From assembly GCA_028278065.1 (NCBI GenBank), contig JANQFA010000029.1, positions 1-36,232 on the forward strand: 36,232 bases of DNA, given 5' to 3'. Position 1 is the stretch's first letter. Each line of letters opens with the position of its first letter. This document shows positions 15,922 to 22,435 of this stretch, in pieces. The stretch comes from Myxococcota bacterium (GTDB taxonomy: Bacteria; Myxococcota_A; UBA9160; JAFDET01). Below the pieces are notes generated by a model. The model did not search any database. It was not told where the DNA came from and was given only the letters and a program-made list of their open reading frames with translations. The position numbers and the translations under genes were made by a program.

Positions 15922-16527
15922 CTAGCGCCGCACGACCCCGCGCTCGATGAGCGCCGACACCGCCTCGGTGCGATTGCTCACGTCCAGCGCCTCGAGAATC
16001 GCCGCCACGTGGGTCTTGACCGTGCCGGCGCCGATCTCGAGCACGTCCGCGATCTCCGCGTTGGTGAGCCCCTTCGCCACGAGCGCCGCCACGTCGAGCT
16101 GCCGCGGCGTCAGGCCCGCCGTCTCCGCGGCTCCCGCCAGCAGGCCTTCCGGCACGTAGGCCCCGCCCCGCAGGATCTGCTCCAGCGCGCCGCGCAGCTC
16201 CTCCCGGTCGCCCGACTTGGGGATGAACCCCACCGCACCCGCGTCGAGCGCCTCGCGCACGTCGAGGGCGCTCTCCGAGGCCGAGATCACCGCGACGCCC
16301 ACCAGCGGGTGCTCCCGGCGCAGGGTCCGCAGGGCATCCAGCCCGTCGGCATCGGGCAGCGTCAGGTCGAGCAGCACCAGGCCGATGTCGGCGTCCGCGT
16401 CGAGCGCGCGGAACATCTCCGCGGCGGTGGCCACGTCGACCAGCTCCGGAGTGCCCGGCAGCTCGGCGACCACGCCCCGCAGCCCGTCCCGGAAGAGGGC
16501 ATGGTCTTCGCAAGAGAGGACCTTCAC
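15922..16527 (-). CDS. NarL/FixJ-type response regulator
   Basis: 201-aa DNA-binding response regulator. Receiver domain: acidic residues E7/D8, phospho-acceptor D54 (LVLLDLTLPDADG), S82/S84 region (VISASES), K104 (GFIPKSG). C-terminal LuxR-type helix-turn-helix from LTPRQLDVAALVAKGLTNAE (about 142-161) through TVKTHVAAILEALDVSNRTE. I place the start at GTG 16527 (VKVLSCEDHALF), 7 nt behind a TAGGCT box, so its mRNA should be leaderless; this start leaves a normal receiver N-terminus. No sensor kinase lies next to it; the hybrid kinase at 6870-9701 is the only one in the window. A perfect dyad at 16575-16597 upstream of the promoter is a candidate operator. Confidence 0.9.
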   Translation of the reverse strand: MKVLSCEDHALFRDGLRGVVAELPGTPELVDVATAAEMFRALDADADIGLVLLDLTLPDADGLDALRTLRREHPLVGVAVISASESALDVREALDAGAVGFIPKSGDREELRGALEQILRGGAYVPEGLLAGAAETAGLTPRQLDVAALVAKGLTNAEIADVLEIGAGTVKTHVAAILEALDVSNRTEAVSALIERGVVRR

Positions 16528-16534
16528 GCCGCAG

Positions 16535-16540
16535 AGCCTA
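16535..16540 (-). promoter_or_regulatory. -10 box TAGGCT, leaderless promoter of the response regulator
   Basis: On the minus strand TAGGCT (16540 to 16535) ends 7 nt before the GTG at 16527. No ribosome site lies between. Confidence 0.6.
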
Positions 16541-16574
16541 GCTTGCCCGGCGGCCACGACCGCTCGGAGAAACG

Positions 16575-16597
16575 CCTTCGCACGATCTGTGCGAAGG
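16575..16597. promoter_or_regulatory. Perfect 9-bp dyad in the divergent region, candidate operator
   Basis: CCTTCGCAC and GTGCGAAGG are exact inverted repeats separated by GATCT. The dyad lies about 35-57 bp upstream of the response regulator's -10 box and about 80 bp upstream of the plus-strand TACAAT box. There is no T-run on either side, so a terminator is unlikely; a binding site for a dimeric regulator, perhaps the adjacent NarL-type protein, is more likely. Confidence 0.5.
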
Positions 16598-16601
16598 TCT
16601 G

Positions 16602-16706
16602 GTGTTCCTGATCTGCGTCCCCAACCCGTTCGGTCTCTACGTCCTCTATCCCGTCGTACGGGAGCGGCTCTCGGCGTACAATCCCGGCAGGAGGACCCCC
16701 CGTTGA
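16602..16706 (+). CDS. Possible small hydrophobic protein, 34 aa
   Basis: GTG-started ORF reading MVFLICVPNPFGLYVLYPVV followed by RERLSAYNPGRRTPR. It has one hydrophobic segment with a basic tail, as in small membrane proteins, and about 85% of its codons end in G or C, like real genes here. AAGG lies 4 nt before the GTG. Its stop TGA (16704-16706) overlaps the TTG start of the next small ORF. No family recognised; it may also be a remnant of a larger gene. Confidence 0.3.
   Translation: MFLICVPNPFGLYVLYPVVRERLSAYNPGRRTPR
16677..16682 (+). promoter_or_regulatory. Possible -10 box TACAAT ahead of the amidohydrolase leader ORF
   Basis: TACAAT is the best -10 match between the dyad and the amidohydrolase. 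It would give a transcript starting near 16689, just before GGAGGA (16690-16695) that serves the TTG at 16703. It lies inside the possible 34-aa ORF, so the two readings partly compete. Confidence 0.35.
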
Positions 16707-16756
16707 TCACGATGATGCACCTCGATCGGGACGAGCAGAAGAGCGTGCCGAGCTGA
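16703..16756 (+). CDS. Possible 17-codon leader peptide overlapping the amidohydrolase start
   Basis: TTG start with a perfect GGAGGA ribosome site 7 nt upstream; reads MITMMHLDRDEQKSVPS. Its stop TGA shares one base with the amidohydrolase ATG (TGATG at 16754-16758), and the amidohydrolase has no other ribosome site. This arrangement fits translational coupling through a leader peptide. An internal ATG at 16712 is an alternative start. Confidence 0.35.
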   Translation: MITMMHLDRDEQKSVPS

Positions 16757-17949
16757 TGCCGTACATCGAGGACCGGCTGGTCCACGACGCCGACGCCCAC
16801 ATCATGGAGACGCCGAGCTGGCTGCGCGACCATGCGGATCCCCGGTTCCGCGACCGCATCGACCCGCCGGGCTACGTGAACGAGCTGAAGCAGACCGGCG
16901 ACAACCGCGAGCAGCTCGCCGACGTCGACGAGGCCTTCCGGCGCATCGTCGCGAAGCACGCCTCCGAGGAGTACCGCGCCGACGAGGCCGCGGAGATCAT
17001 GAGCCGGAAGAACTTCGCGGCGACCGGCTCCTTCATCGCGGAGGATCGGCCGCGCACCCTCGATCTGATCGGCGTGGCCAGTCAGCTGGTCTTCAACACC
17101 TTCCACAACTCGCGCCTTCACGACTGGGAGCACGGGGACGATCTCGAGCTGGCCTACGGCGTCGCGCGCGCACACAACCGCGGGATGGTGGAGTTCTGCT
17201 CCGTCGACGCGCGCCTGCTCCCCACCTGCTACGTGCCCCTGGCGGACTTCGAGCGCGCCCGGGCCATGGCGGTCGAGAGCCTGGAGATGGGCGCCGCCGC
17301 ACTGCTGGTCGCTTCGGGCTGCCCGGCGGGTCACTCACCCAGCCACGTGGATCTCGACCCGGTCTGGGCGGTGGCCCAGGAGGCCGGGATCCCGATCGTC
17401 TTCCACGTGGGAGGCACCGGCCAGCTGATCGACCCGAACTACTTCCGGAACGGGCTGCCGATTCCGCCCGACTTCCACGGCGGCGAGGAGAACTTCCGCT
17501 CGGTGGACTACATGGGAATCCCGGCGCCGCCCATGCAGACGCTGGCCACGATGATCTTCGACGGCGTGCTCGAACGCTTCCCCCGCCTCAAGATCGGCGT
17601 CATCGAGCAGGGCGCGATCTGGCTGCCCAGCTGGCTGCGCCAGATGGAGTCGGCCGTCGAAGCGTTCGGACGCCACGAGGAGCGTCTGCAGAAGCTCTCC
17701 CTGCGCCCGACCGAGTACGTCCAGCGCCAGATCCGGGTGACGCCCTACCCCACCGAGGACCTGGGCTGGATCACCGAGCAGGTCGGACCCGACATCTGCC
17801 TCTTCTCGACGGACTACCCCCACGTGGAAGGCGGGCGCCGCCCCTACGAACGCTTCGAGCGCAGCCTGGGCGGCGCCGACGAGTCCGTCCGCCGGCGCTT
17901 CTACGCCGACAACTTCGTGGACCTGATGGGACGAGGGCTGCCCGCCTGA
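16756..17949 (+). CDS. Amidohydrolase-2 family metal-dependent hydrolase (ACMSD-like)
   Basis: 397-aa TIM-barrel hydrolase or decarboxylase of PF04909. N-terminal metal motif HDADAHIME (D13, H15), mid-barrel FHVGG (about H217), and the late STDYPHVEGG (about D353) are the usual ligands and active-site residues of the family, which includes decarboxylases and hydrolases of cyclic acids. N-terminal block NFAATGSFIAEDRPRTLDLI and the loop 'STDYPHVEGGRRPYERFE' resemble the group often found in multiple copies in hydrocarbon- and steroid-degrading actinobacteria and deltaproteobacteria. The ATG overlaps the stop of a leader ORF. The amidase gene follows after 27 bp, so the two may act in sequence on an amide-containing compound (inference). 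A second member lies at 22436. Confidence 0.88.
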   Translation: MPYIEDRLVHDADAHIMETPSWLRDHADPRFRDRIDPPGYVNELKQTGDNREQLADVDEAFRRIVAKHASEEYRADEAAEIMSRKNFAATGSFIAEDRPRTLDLIGVASQLVFNTFHNSRLHDWEHGDDLELAYGVARAHNRGMVEFCSVDARLLPTCYVPLADFERARAMAVESLEMGAAALLVASGCPAGHSPSHVDLDPVWAVAQEAGIPIVFHVGGTGQLIDPNYFRNGLPIPPDFHGGEENFRSVDYMGIPAPPMQTLATMIFDGVLERFPRLKIGVIEQGAIWLPSWLRQMESAVEAFGRHEERLQKLSLRPTEYVQRQIRVTPYPTEDLGWITEQVGPDICLFSTDYPHVEGGRRPYERFERSLGGADESVRRRFYADNFVDLMGRGLPA

Positions 17950-17976
17950 GGGCGCTCCCCCGCAATCGGAGACGAC

Positions 17977-19428
17977 ATGCCGTTCACCTTCGACACCGCC
18001 ACCACCCTCGCCCGCCGGCTGCGCGACGGCGAGGTCGGCTCCCGCGAGCTGACCGAGCACTTCATCCGCCGCATCGAGAAGCACGACGACCTCCTCAATG
18101 CGGTCGTCGTGCGCGACTTCGAGCGCGCCCTCGAGGCAGCGGACCGGGCGGACGCCGCGCTGGCACGCGGGGAACGCGACCGGCCCCTCCTCGGCGTCCC
18201 GATGACGATCAAGGAGGCCTACGACGTCGAGGGCCTGGCGACGACCTGGGGCATCGAGGTCTTCGCGAAGAACGTGGCCGCCTCCGACGCCGCGGTGGTG
18301 CAACGCTTCAAGGAAGCGGGGGCGCACTTCCTGGGCAAGACCAACGTCCCCGTCGAGCTGGGGGACTTCCAGAGCTACAACCCGATCTACGGGACGACGC
18401 GCAACCCCTGGAACCCGGAGCGCACGCCGGGCGGCTCGTCGGGCGGCTCCGCCGTCTCGCTGGCGGCCGGCTTCTGTGCACTCGAGAGCGGCTCGGACAT
18501 CGGCGGCTCGATCCGCAACCCCGCCCACTACTGCGGGGTGTACGGGCACAAGCCCACCTGGCGGGTCGTCTCGGACGAGGGCCACTCGCTCCCCGGAATG
18601 GACTCGGCACCGGACCTCGCGGTGGTGGGCCCGATGGCGCGCAGCGCCCGGGACCTGGAGCTGGCGATGGATCTGATCGCCGGGCCCGACTCGTTCCGCG
18701 CGCGGGGCTGGAAGCTCGACCTCGCGCGACCCGAGCAGCGCTCGCTGTCCGACTTCCGGGTGGCCGTGTGGCCGAGCGACCCGATGTGTCCCCCCAGCGC
18801 CGCCGTCGCGGACCGGGTGCAGGCGATCGCGGACCGGCTCGCACGGCTCGGCGCCACGGTCTCGGACACTGCGCGGCCGGGCTTCGAGCCCGCCGAGAGC
18901 CACCGCGTCTACACGTCGATGCTGCACGGCCAGCTCTCGGCGGGGGTGCCCGATGCAGCGTTCGAGAAGATGGCGGAGGGCGTGGGCGCGCTTCCGGACG
19001 ACGAGGTCTCGGACGCCGGCGCGGCGCTGCGGGCCACCACCCAGACTCATCGCACGTGGGCACGCAACGACCACGCGCGCGGACGCCTGCGCAAGCAGTG
19101 GGCCGCCTTCTTCGAGGACTGGGACCTGGTCCTCTGCCCCCAGATGCCCACCACGGCCTTCCCCCACGACCACAGCCCGCTCGTCACGCGGACGCTCCAG
19201 GTGGACGGCGATGCGCGCAGCTACCTGCGCCAGCTCTTCTGGGCCGGGCTCGTCACCGTGGCCTACCTGCCCAGCACCGTCTTCCCCACCGGCGTGGCGG
19301 ACGACGGCCTTCCCATCGGCGTGCAGGCGGTCGGTGCCGAGTACGCGGACTACACCTGCATCCGCTTCGCCGAGCTGATCGCCGAGGAGTTCGGCGGCTT
19401 CATCCCTCCGCCCGGCTACGAGGACTGA
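17977..19428 (+). CDS. Amidase (amidase-signature family)
   Basis: 483-aa cytoplasmic amidase hydrolysing a carboxamide to acid and ammonia or amine. The Ser-cisSer-Lys triad is complete: K79 in GVPMTIKEAYDVEG, S154 in PGGSSGGSAVSLAAGF, S178 in SGSDIGGSIRNPAHYCGVYG. These positions coincide with those known in GatA, but there are no gatB or gatC genes here and the C-terminal third matches stand-alone catabolic amidases. ATG chosen with CGGAG 6-10 nt upstream. Same strand and 27 bp behind the amidohydrolase, so likely co-transcribed. Convergent with the gamma-carbonic-anhydrase-like gene (25 bp between stops). Confidence 0.93.
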   Translation: MPFTFDTATTLARRLRDGEVGSRELTEHFIRRIEKHDDLLNAVVVRDFERALEAADRADAALARGERDRPLLGVPMTIKEAYDVEGLATTWGIEVFAKNVAASDAAVVQRFKEAGAHFLGKTNVPVELGDFQSYNPIYGTTRNPWNPERTPGGSSGGSAVSLAAGFCALESGSDIGGSIRNPAHYCGVYGHKPTWRVVSDEGHSLPGMDSAPDLAVVGPMARSARDLELAMDLIAGPDSFRARGWKLDLARPEQRSLSDFRVAVWPSDPMCPPSAAVADRVQAIADRLARLGATVSDTARPGFEPAESHRVYTSMLHGQLSAGVPDAAFEKMAEGVGALPDDEVSDAGAALRATTQTHRTWARNDHARGRLRKQWAAFFEDWDLVLCPQMPTTAFPHDHSPLVTRTLQVDGDARSYLRQLFWAGLVTVAYLPSTVFPTGVADDGLPIGVQAVGAEYADYTCIRFAELIAEEFGGFIPPPGYED

Positions 19429-19453
19429 AGGCCGACCGGCTCCGCGCCGACGG

Positions 19454-20002
19454 CTATCCGAGCCCTTCGAGCTCGCGCTTCTCCGCAACGAAGGCCTCGT
19501 AGTCCGGACCTTCCCAGCCGCGATGCTCGCCGCGGCGGTAGGCCGCCGCGTTCCAGCAGTAGATCCAGGCGTTGAAGCGGTTCTCGGGCCCGCTGTCGCG
19601 CTCCTTGATCACCCTGGCCGGCACACCGGCGACGATCGAGCCGGGAGGAACGACCGTGCCCTCCCGGACGACCGCGCCAGGGGCGACGATGGAGCCGCGA
19701 CCGATCACCGCCCCGTCCATGATGACCGCGTTGATGCCCACCAGGCAGTCGTCCTCCACCACCGCCCCGTGCACCGTGGCGTGGTGGGTGATCGAGCAGA
19801 AGTCGCCGATGATCGTGGGCGCGTCGTAGCCCACGTGGATCATCACGAAGTCCTGCAGGTTGGTGTGGCTTCCGATCCGCACCTCCCGGGTCTCGGCGCG
19901 GATGACGCAGTGCGGCCACAGGGACGACTCGGCCGCGATCTCGATGCGTCCGTAGAGCTCGGCGCTCGGCGCGATCCACACGGACGGGTCGATCTTCTGC
20001 AC
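19454..20002 (-). CDS. Gamma-carbonic-anhydrase-like hexapeptide-repeat protein
   Basis: 182-aa left-handed beta-helix protein of the YrdA/PaaY/CaiE group. Hexapeptide-repeat turns run from about residue 15 to 135 (IEIAAESSLWPHCVIRAE, TNLQDFVMIHV, PTIIGDFCSI, VEDDCLVGINAVIMDGAV, IGRGSIVAPGAVV). The zinc-binding histidines of gamma-carbonic anhydrases appear present (MIHV; SITHHATVHGAV). An alpha-helical tail follows (NRFNAWIYCWNAAAYRRGEH). True carbonic anhydrase activity is unproven for many of these. I place the start at GTG 20002 (VQKIDPSVWIAPSAELYGRI) because of a TACGCT box 6 nt upstream; longer frames upstream would run into the divergent DUF1028 gene. Confidence 0.88.
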   Translation of the reverse strand: MQKIDPSVWIAPSAELYGRIEIAAESSLWPHCVIRAETREVRIGSHTNLQDFVMIHVGYDAPTIIGDFCSITHHATVHGAVVEDDCLVGINAVIMDGAVIGRGSIVAPGAVVREGTVVPPGSIVAGVPARVIKERDSGPENRFNAWIYCWNAAAYRRGEHRGWEGPDYEAFVAEKRELEGLG

Positions 20003-20008
20003 GTCCGG

Positions 20009-20014
20009 AGCGTA
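20009..20014 (-). promoter_or_regulatory. -10 box TACGCT, leaderless promoter of the carbonic-anhydrase-like gene
   Basis: On the minus strand TACGCT (20014 to 20009) ends 6 nt before the GTG at 20002. The -35 region would lie inside the divergent DUF1028 coding region. Confidence 0.55.
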
Positions 20015-20019
20015 CCGAG

Positions 20020-20025
20020 TAGACT
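20020..20025 (+). promoter_or_regulatory. -10 box TAGACT, leaderless promoter of the DUF1028 gene
   Basis: TAGACT ends 6 nt before the GTG at 20032. It is back to back with the minus-strand box at 20009-20014, five bases away, within a 29-bp intergenic region. Confidence 0.6.
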
Positions 20026-20031
20026 CGCGCC

Positions 20032-20850
20032 GTGCCGCGCATCCTCGCGATCGCCGGCGCCCTGGCGGCGCTCCTCCTTGCCGGTCATGCCCGCGCGACC
20101 TGGTCCATCGTGGCCGTCGATCCCGCCACCCGGGAGGTGGGCGTCGCGGGCGCGTCCTGCATCGACGGAGTCGAGGTGATCGCCGGGTTCGTGCCGGGGC
20201 GCGGCGTGGTGGCAGCCCAGGCACTCGCCTCGTCGAAGGGACGCGATCACGCCGTGAAGCGCCTCGACCAGGGCGAGCCTCCGCTCGCCATCCTGGAGGA
20301 GATCGCCTCCCAGGACTGGGACCCACGACCCTGGCACCAGATCGGGGGTCGCGGAACGCGCCAGTACGCGATCGCCTCCTTGGACGGCCCGCGCACGGCG
20401 AGCTTCACCGGTGAGCGGACGACGCCATGGGCGGGGGCGCGCGTGGGAGACAACGTCGCCGTGACCGGGAACATGCTGGTGGGCGCCGCGGTCGTGGACC
20501 GCGCCCTCGCCGCCTTCGAGACTGGCCCCGAGGGCTGCTCTCCCGATCTCGCCGACCGGCTCCTGGCGGCACTTCTGGCCGGAGCGAAGGCCGGCGGTGA
20601 TCGGCGCTGCGTCCCGGAGCTGAGCGCCCTGTCGGCCTATCTGGCCGTGGCCCGACCGGAGGACCCGCCGGACACTCCGAGCCTCTCCATCTACGTGCCC
20701 TACGACGGCTTCAACGAGCTCTGGCTGTATCCCATCCGCCGCTTCTGGCCCAAGCGGGGCACGGCCGAGGAGAATCCGGTGCGCGTGCTCGCCGAGCGCT
20801 ACGGGCGCACACGCCCGGAGGCGTGCCTGGCGGACCCGCTGCTCCCGTGA
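20032..20850 (+). CDS. Secreted DUF1028 protein (predicted Ntn-hydrolase fold)
   Basis: 272-aa protein with a signal peptide (PRILAIAGALAALLLAGHAR, cleavage after ARA). The mature part starts with the DUF1028 hallmark TWSIVAVDPATREVGVAGAS and continues with VVAAQALASSKGRDHAVKRL and TGNMLVGAAVVDRALAAFE, then a C-terminal LSIYVPYDGFNELWLYPIRR. The family resembles Ntn hydrolases and peptidases of the proteasome fold but has no firmly established reaction; the usual residue count fits. GTG start chosen from the TAGACT box 6 nt upstream and the signal peptide. Its stop overlaps the start of a degraded DUF1932-type dehydrogenase gene (GTGA at 20847-20850). Confidence 0.85.
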   Translation: MPRILAIAGALAALLLAGHARATWSIVAVDPATREVGVAGASCIDGVEVIAGFVPGRGVVAAQALASSKGRDHAVKRLDQGEPPLAILEEIASQDWDPRPWHQIGGRGTRQYAIASLDGPRTASFTGERTTPWAGARVGDNVAVTGNMLVGAAVVDRALAAFETGPEGCSPDLADRLLAALLAGAKAGGDRRCVPELSALSAYLAVARPEDPPDTPSLSIYVPYDGFNELWLYPIRRFWPKRGTAEENPVRVLAERYGRTRPEACLADPLLP

Positions 20851-21011
20851 GCGAGCGCATGCTCCTCCTCCATCCGGGCGAGATGGGCTCCTCCGCTGCC
20901 AGCTTCCGCGCCGCCGGCCTCCCGGCGGGCTCCACGAAGCGGCGGCGGAGATCTACCGTCGAATCGCCCCCTCTCTCCGTGGGGGACCGAAGCACACCGC
21001 CCACGGGATGA
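20847..21011 (+). pseudogene. Remnant of a DUF1932-type NAD(P)-dependent dehydrogenase: middle deleted, then frameshifted
   Basis: The GTG overlaps the DUF1028 stop, the normal start position for a coupled gene. The first residues, ERMLLLHPGEMGSSAASF, match the N-terminal nucleotide-binding motif of the 3-hydroxyisobutyrate-dehydrogenase-like/DUF1932 family (HPGEMG). Only about ten residues later the sequence jumps to what looks like the C-terminus of that family: FRAAGLPAG, then, after a one-base frameshift at about 20928-20930, LHEAAAEIYRRIAPSL (family pattern xAAGLPxGxHxAAAExYRRLA). About 230 residues of the usual 290 are missing. The open frame from GTG runs to 21011 with a nonsense tail. 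The pattern fits an internal deletion joined near two RAAG-like stretches. Confidence 0.62.
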
Positions 21012-21027
21012 CCTGCGCCGCGGCCGT

Positions 21028-21033
21028 TAGACT
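21028..21033 (+). promoter_or_regulatory. -10 box TAGACT ahead of the APC permease
   Basis: TAGACT lies 18 nt before the ATG at 21052. Expected leader of about 11 nt; no strong ribosome site is visible in it. Confidence 0.45.
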
Positions 21034-21051
21034 CCGCCGCCGGCCGCCTCC

Positions 21052-22296
21052 ATGCCCCGACCCGACGACGTCCAGAAGCCCGAGCGCGTCGCGCTCGACC
21101 GGCGGGTGACCCTGACCCAGCTCGTTCTCTACGGGCTGGGCACGACGGTGGGCGCTGGGATCTACGCGCTGTCGGGCCTGGTGGCGGGCCGCGCGGGGAT
21201 GCAGGCGCCGATCGCGTTCCTGGTCGCCTCGATCCTCGCGCTCGTCTCGGCGCTGTCCTTCGGCGAGCTCGCCGCACGCTTTCCGCGCGCCGGCGGTGAG
21301 CCCATCTACGTTCTGTACGGGCTGCGTCGACGGGATGCGGCCCTCGTGGTGGCCCTGCTGGCGGTTCTGGCCTCGGTCGTCTCGGCGGCCACGATCAGCG
21401 TCGCCTTCGCGGGCTACCTGGGAAGCCTGCTCCCCGCCCCGGCGGCCGTGACCGCGGCTGCGCTGGTGCTGGCGCTCGGCGCGGTGGCCGCCTGGGGAGT
21501 GCGCCAGTCGATCCTCGTCGTCGGCGCGGTGACCCTCCTCGAGGTCGCGGGCCTCCTGGCCGTCCTCGCCTGGGGGCACGGACACCTGCTCGACCTTCCG
21601 GAGCGCGCGAGCTCCTTCGTGCCCCTGGACGCGGCCTCCTGGGCGGGGGTCGCCTCCGGCGCGGTCATCGCCTTCTACGCGTTCATCGGCTTCGAGGACA
21701 TGGTGAATCTGGCCGAAGAGGTGCAGCGCCCGCGACGCACGCTGCCCCTCGCCATCGTGCTGACCCTCGGCATCACCGTCGTGATCTACATGCTGATCGC
21801 GGGGGTCGCCGTCCTCGCGGTCGACCCGAGGGAGCTGGCACGATCCGACGCACCGATGGCGCTCGTCTTCGAGCGCAGCGGCGGCTCGGCGCGCGTCCTC
21901 GGTGCGATCGCGCTGGTCGCGCTCCTGAATGGCGTCCTCATCCAGATGGTGAAGGCCGCGCGCATCCTCTACGGGATGGGGAGAGAGGGCATCCTCCCCG
22001 CGCGGCTCGCACGCGTGCACCCCGTCACACGCACCCCGCTCGTCGCCACGCTGCTGGTCGTCGGGCTGACCCTGGTCTTCGCGCTCACGCTCCCGCTCGA
22101 GACGCTCGCGGAGCTCACCGCGAGCGTCGCGCTCCTGGTCTTCGCCCTCGCGAACCTGGCCCTGTTCGCCATCAAGCGACGCGGCTCGGGCGAGGCCCCT
22201 GCCTTCCGCGTACCCCTGGCCGTTCCCGCGCTCGGGTGCGCCGTCAGTCTCGGACTCCTCGCGGTCCGCGCCGCGCAGGCCTTCCTCTCCGCGTAG
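21052..22296 (+). CDS. APC-superfamily amino acid permease
   Basis: 414-aa inner-membrane transporter. About twelve hydrophobic segments; the first carries the family motif LVLYGLGTTVGAGIYALSGL with the unwound GxG region used in substrate binding. A helix with AVIAFYAFIGFEDMVNLAEE (about residues 205-224, helix 6 region) and the loop VQRPRRTLPLAIV are also characteristic, as is AARILYGMGREGILPARLAR. Substrate is not predictable; amino acids or amines are usual. Length is somewhat short compared with the 450-500 aa of many members. Same strand as the DUF1028 gene and remnant, with its own -10 box. Confidence 0.9.
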   Translation: MPRPDDVQKPERVALDRRVTLTQLVLYGLGTTVGAGIYALSGLVAGRAGMQAPIAFLVASILALVSALSFGELAARFPRAGGEPIYVLYGLRRRDAALVVALLAVLASVVSAATISVAFAGYLGSLLPAPAAVTAAALVLALGAVAAWGVRQSILVVGAVTLLEVAGLLAVLAWGHGHLLDLPERASSFVPLDAASWAGVASGAVIAFYAFIGFEDMVNLAEEVQRPRRTLPLAIVLTLGITVVIYMLIAGVAVLAVDPRELARSDAPMALVFERSGGSARVLGAIALVALLNGVLIQMVKAARILYGMGREGILPARLARVHPVTRTPLVATLLVVGLTLVFALTLPLETLAELTASVALLVFALANLALFAIKRRGSGEAPAFRVPLAVPALGCAVSLGLLAVRAAQAFLSA

Positions 22297-22305
22297 CGCG
22301 CGCCG

Positions 22306-22383
22306 GCGTGCGGGTCCTGCCGACGAGCGCGGGCGACCGCGCGTGCGACTCCTGCCGACGAGCGGCGACCGCGCGTGCGACAC
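22306..22383. repeat. 2.3-copy imperfect tandem repeat, unit 32-35 bp
   Basis: Copy 1 is 22306-22340 (35 bp), copy 2 22341-22372 (32 bp; one 3-bp deletion and two substitutions), and a partial third copy begins at 22373 (GCGTGCGACAC). The shared core contains TCCTGCCGACGAGC. It fills the gap between the APC permease stop and the amidohydrolase promoter at 22423. It does not encode a clear product; repeated protein-binding sites or simple slippage are both possible. Confidence 0.7.
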
Positions 22384-22422
22384 CGTGTTCCGCGCCGGAC
22401 ACCGGGCAGGGCGTCGCTGATG

Positions 22423-22428
22423 TAGAAT
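22423..22428 (+). promoter_or_regulatory. -10 box TAGAAT, leaderless promoter of amidohydrolase 2
   Basis: TAGAAT ends 7 nt before the ATG at 22436 and is the closest box in the window to TATAAT. A TG at 22421-22422 stands directly before it, resembling an extended -10. No ribosome site is present. Confidence 0.65.
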
Positions 22429-22435
22429 TTCCGCC

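Noticed and set aside
16575..16597. Rho-independent terminator
   Set aside because: Strong stem but no T-run on either strand and it lies upstream of both divergent genes.
16754..16758. Selenocysteine or programmed read-through at the TGA before the amidohydrolase
   Set aside because: The TGA ends a different frame and no SECIS-like hairpin or selenoprotein family fits; stop/start overlap explains it.
17977..19428. GatA subunit of the Asp/Glu-tRNA amidotransferase
   Set aside because: Triad positions coincide with GatA, but gatB and gatC are absent and the neighbour is a catabolic amidohydrolase.
22306..22383. CRISPR array
   Set aside because: Units are contiguous with no unique spacers, only 2.3 copies, and no cas genes nearby.
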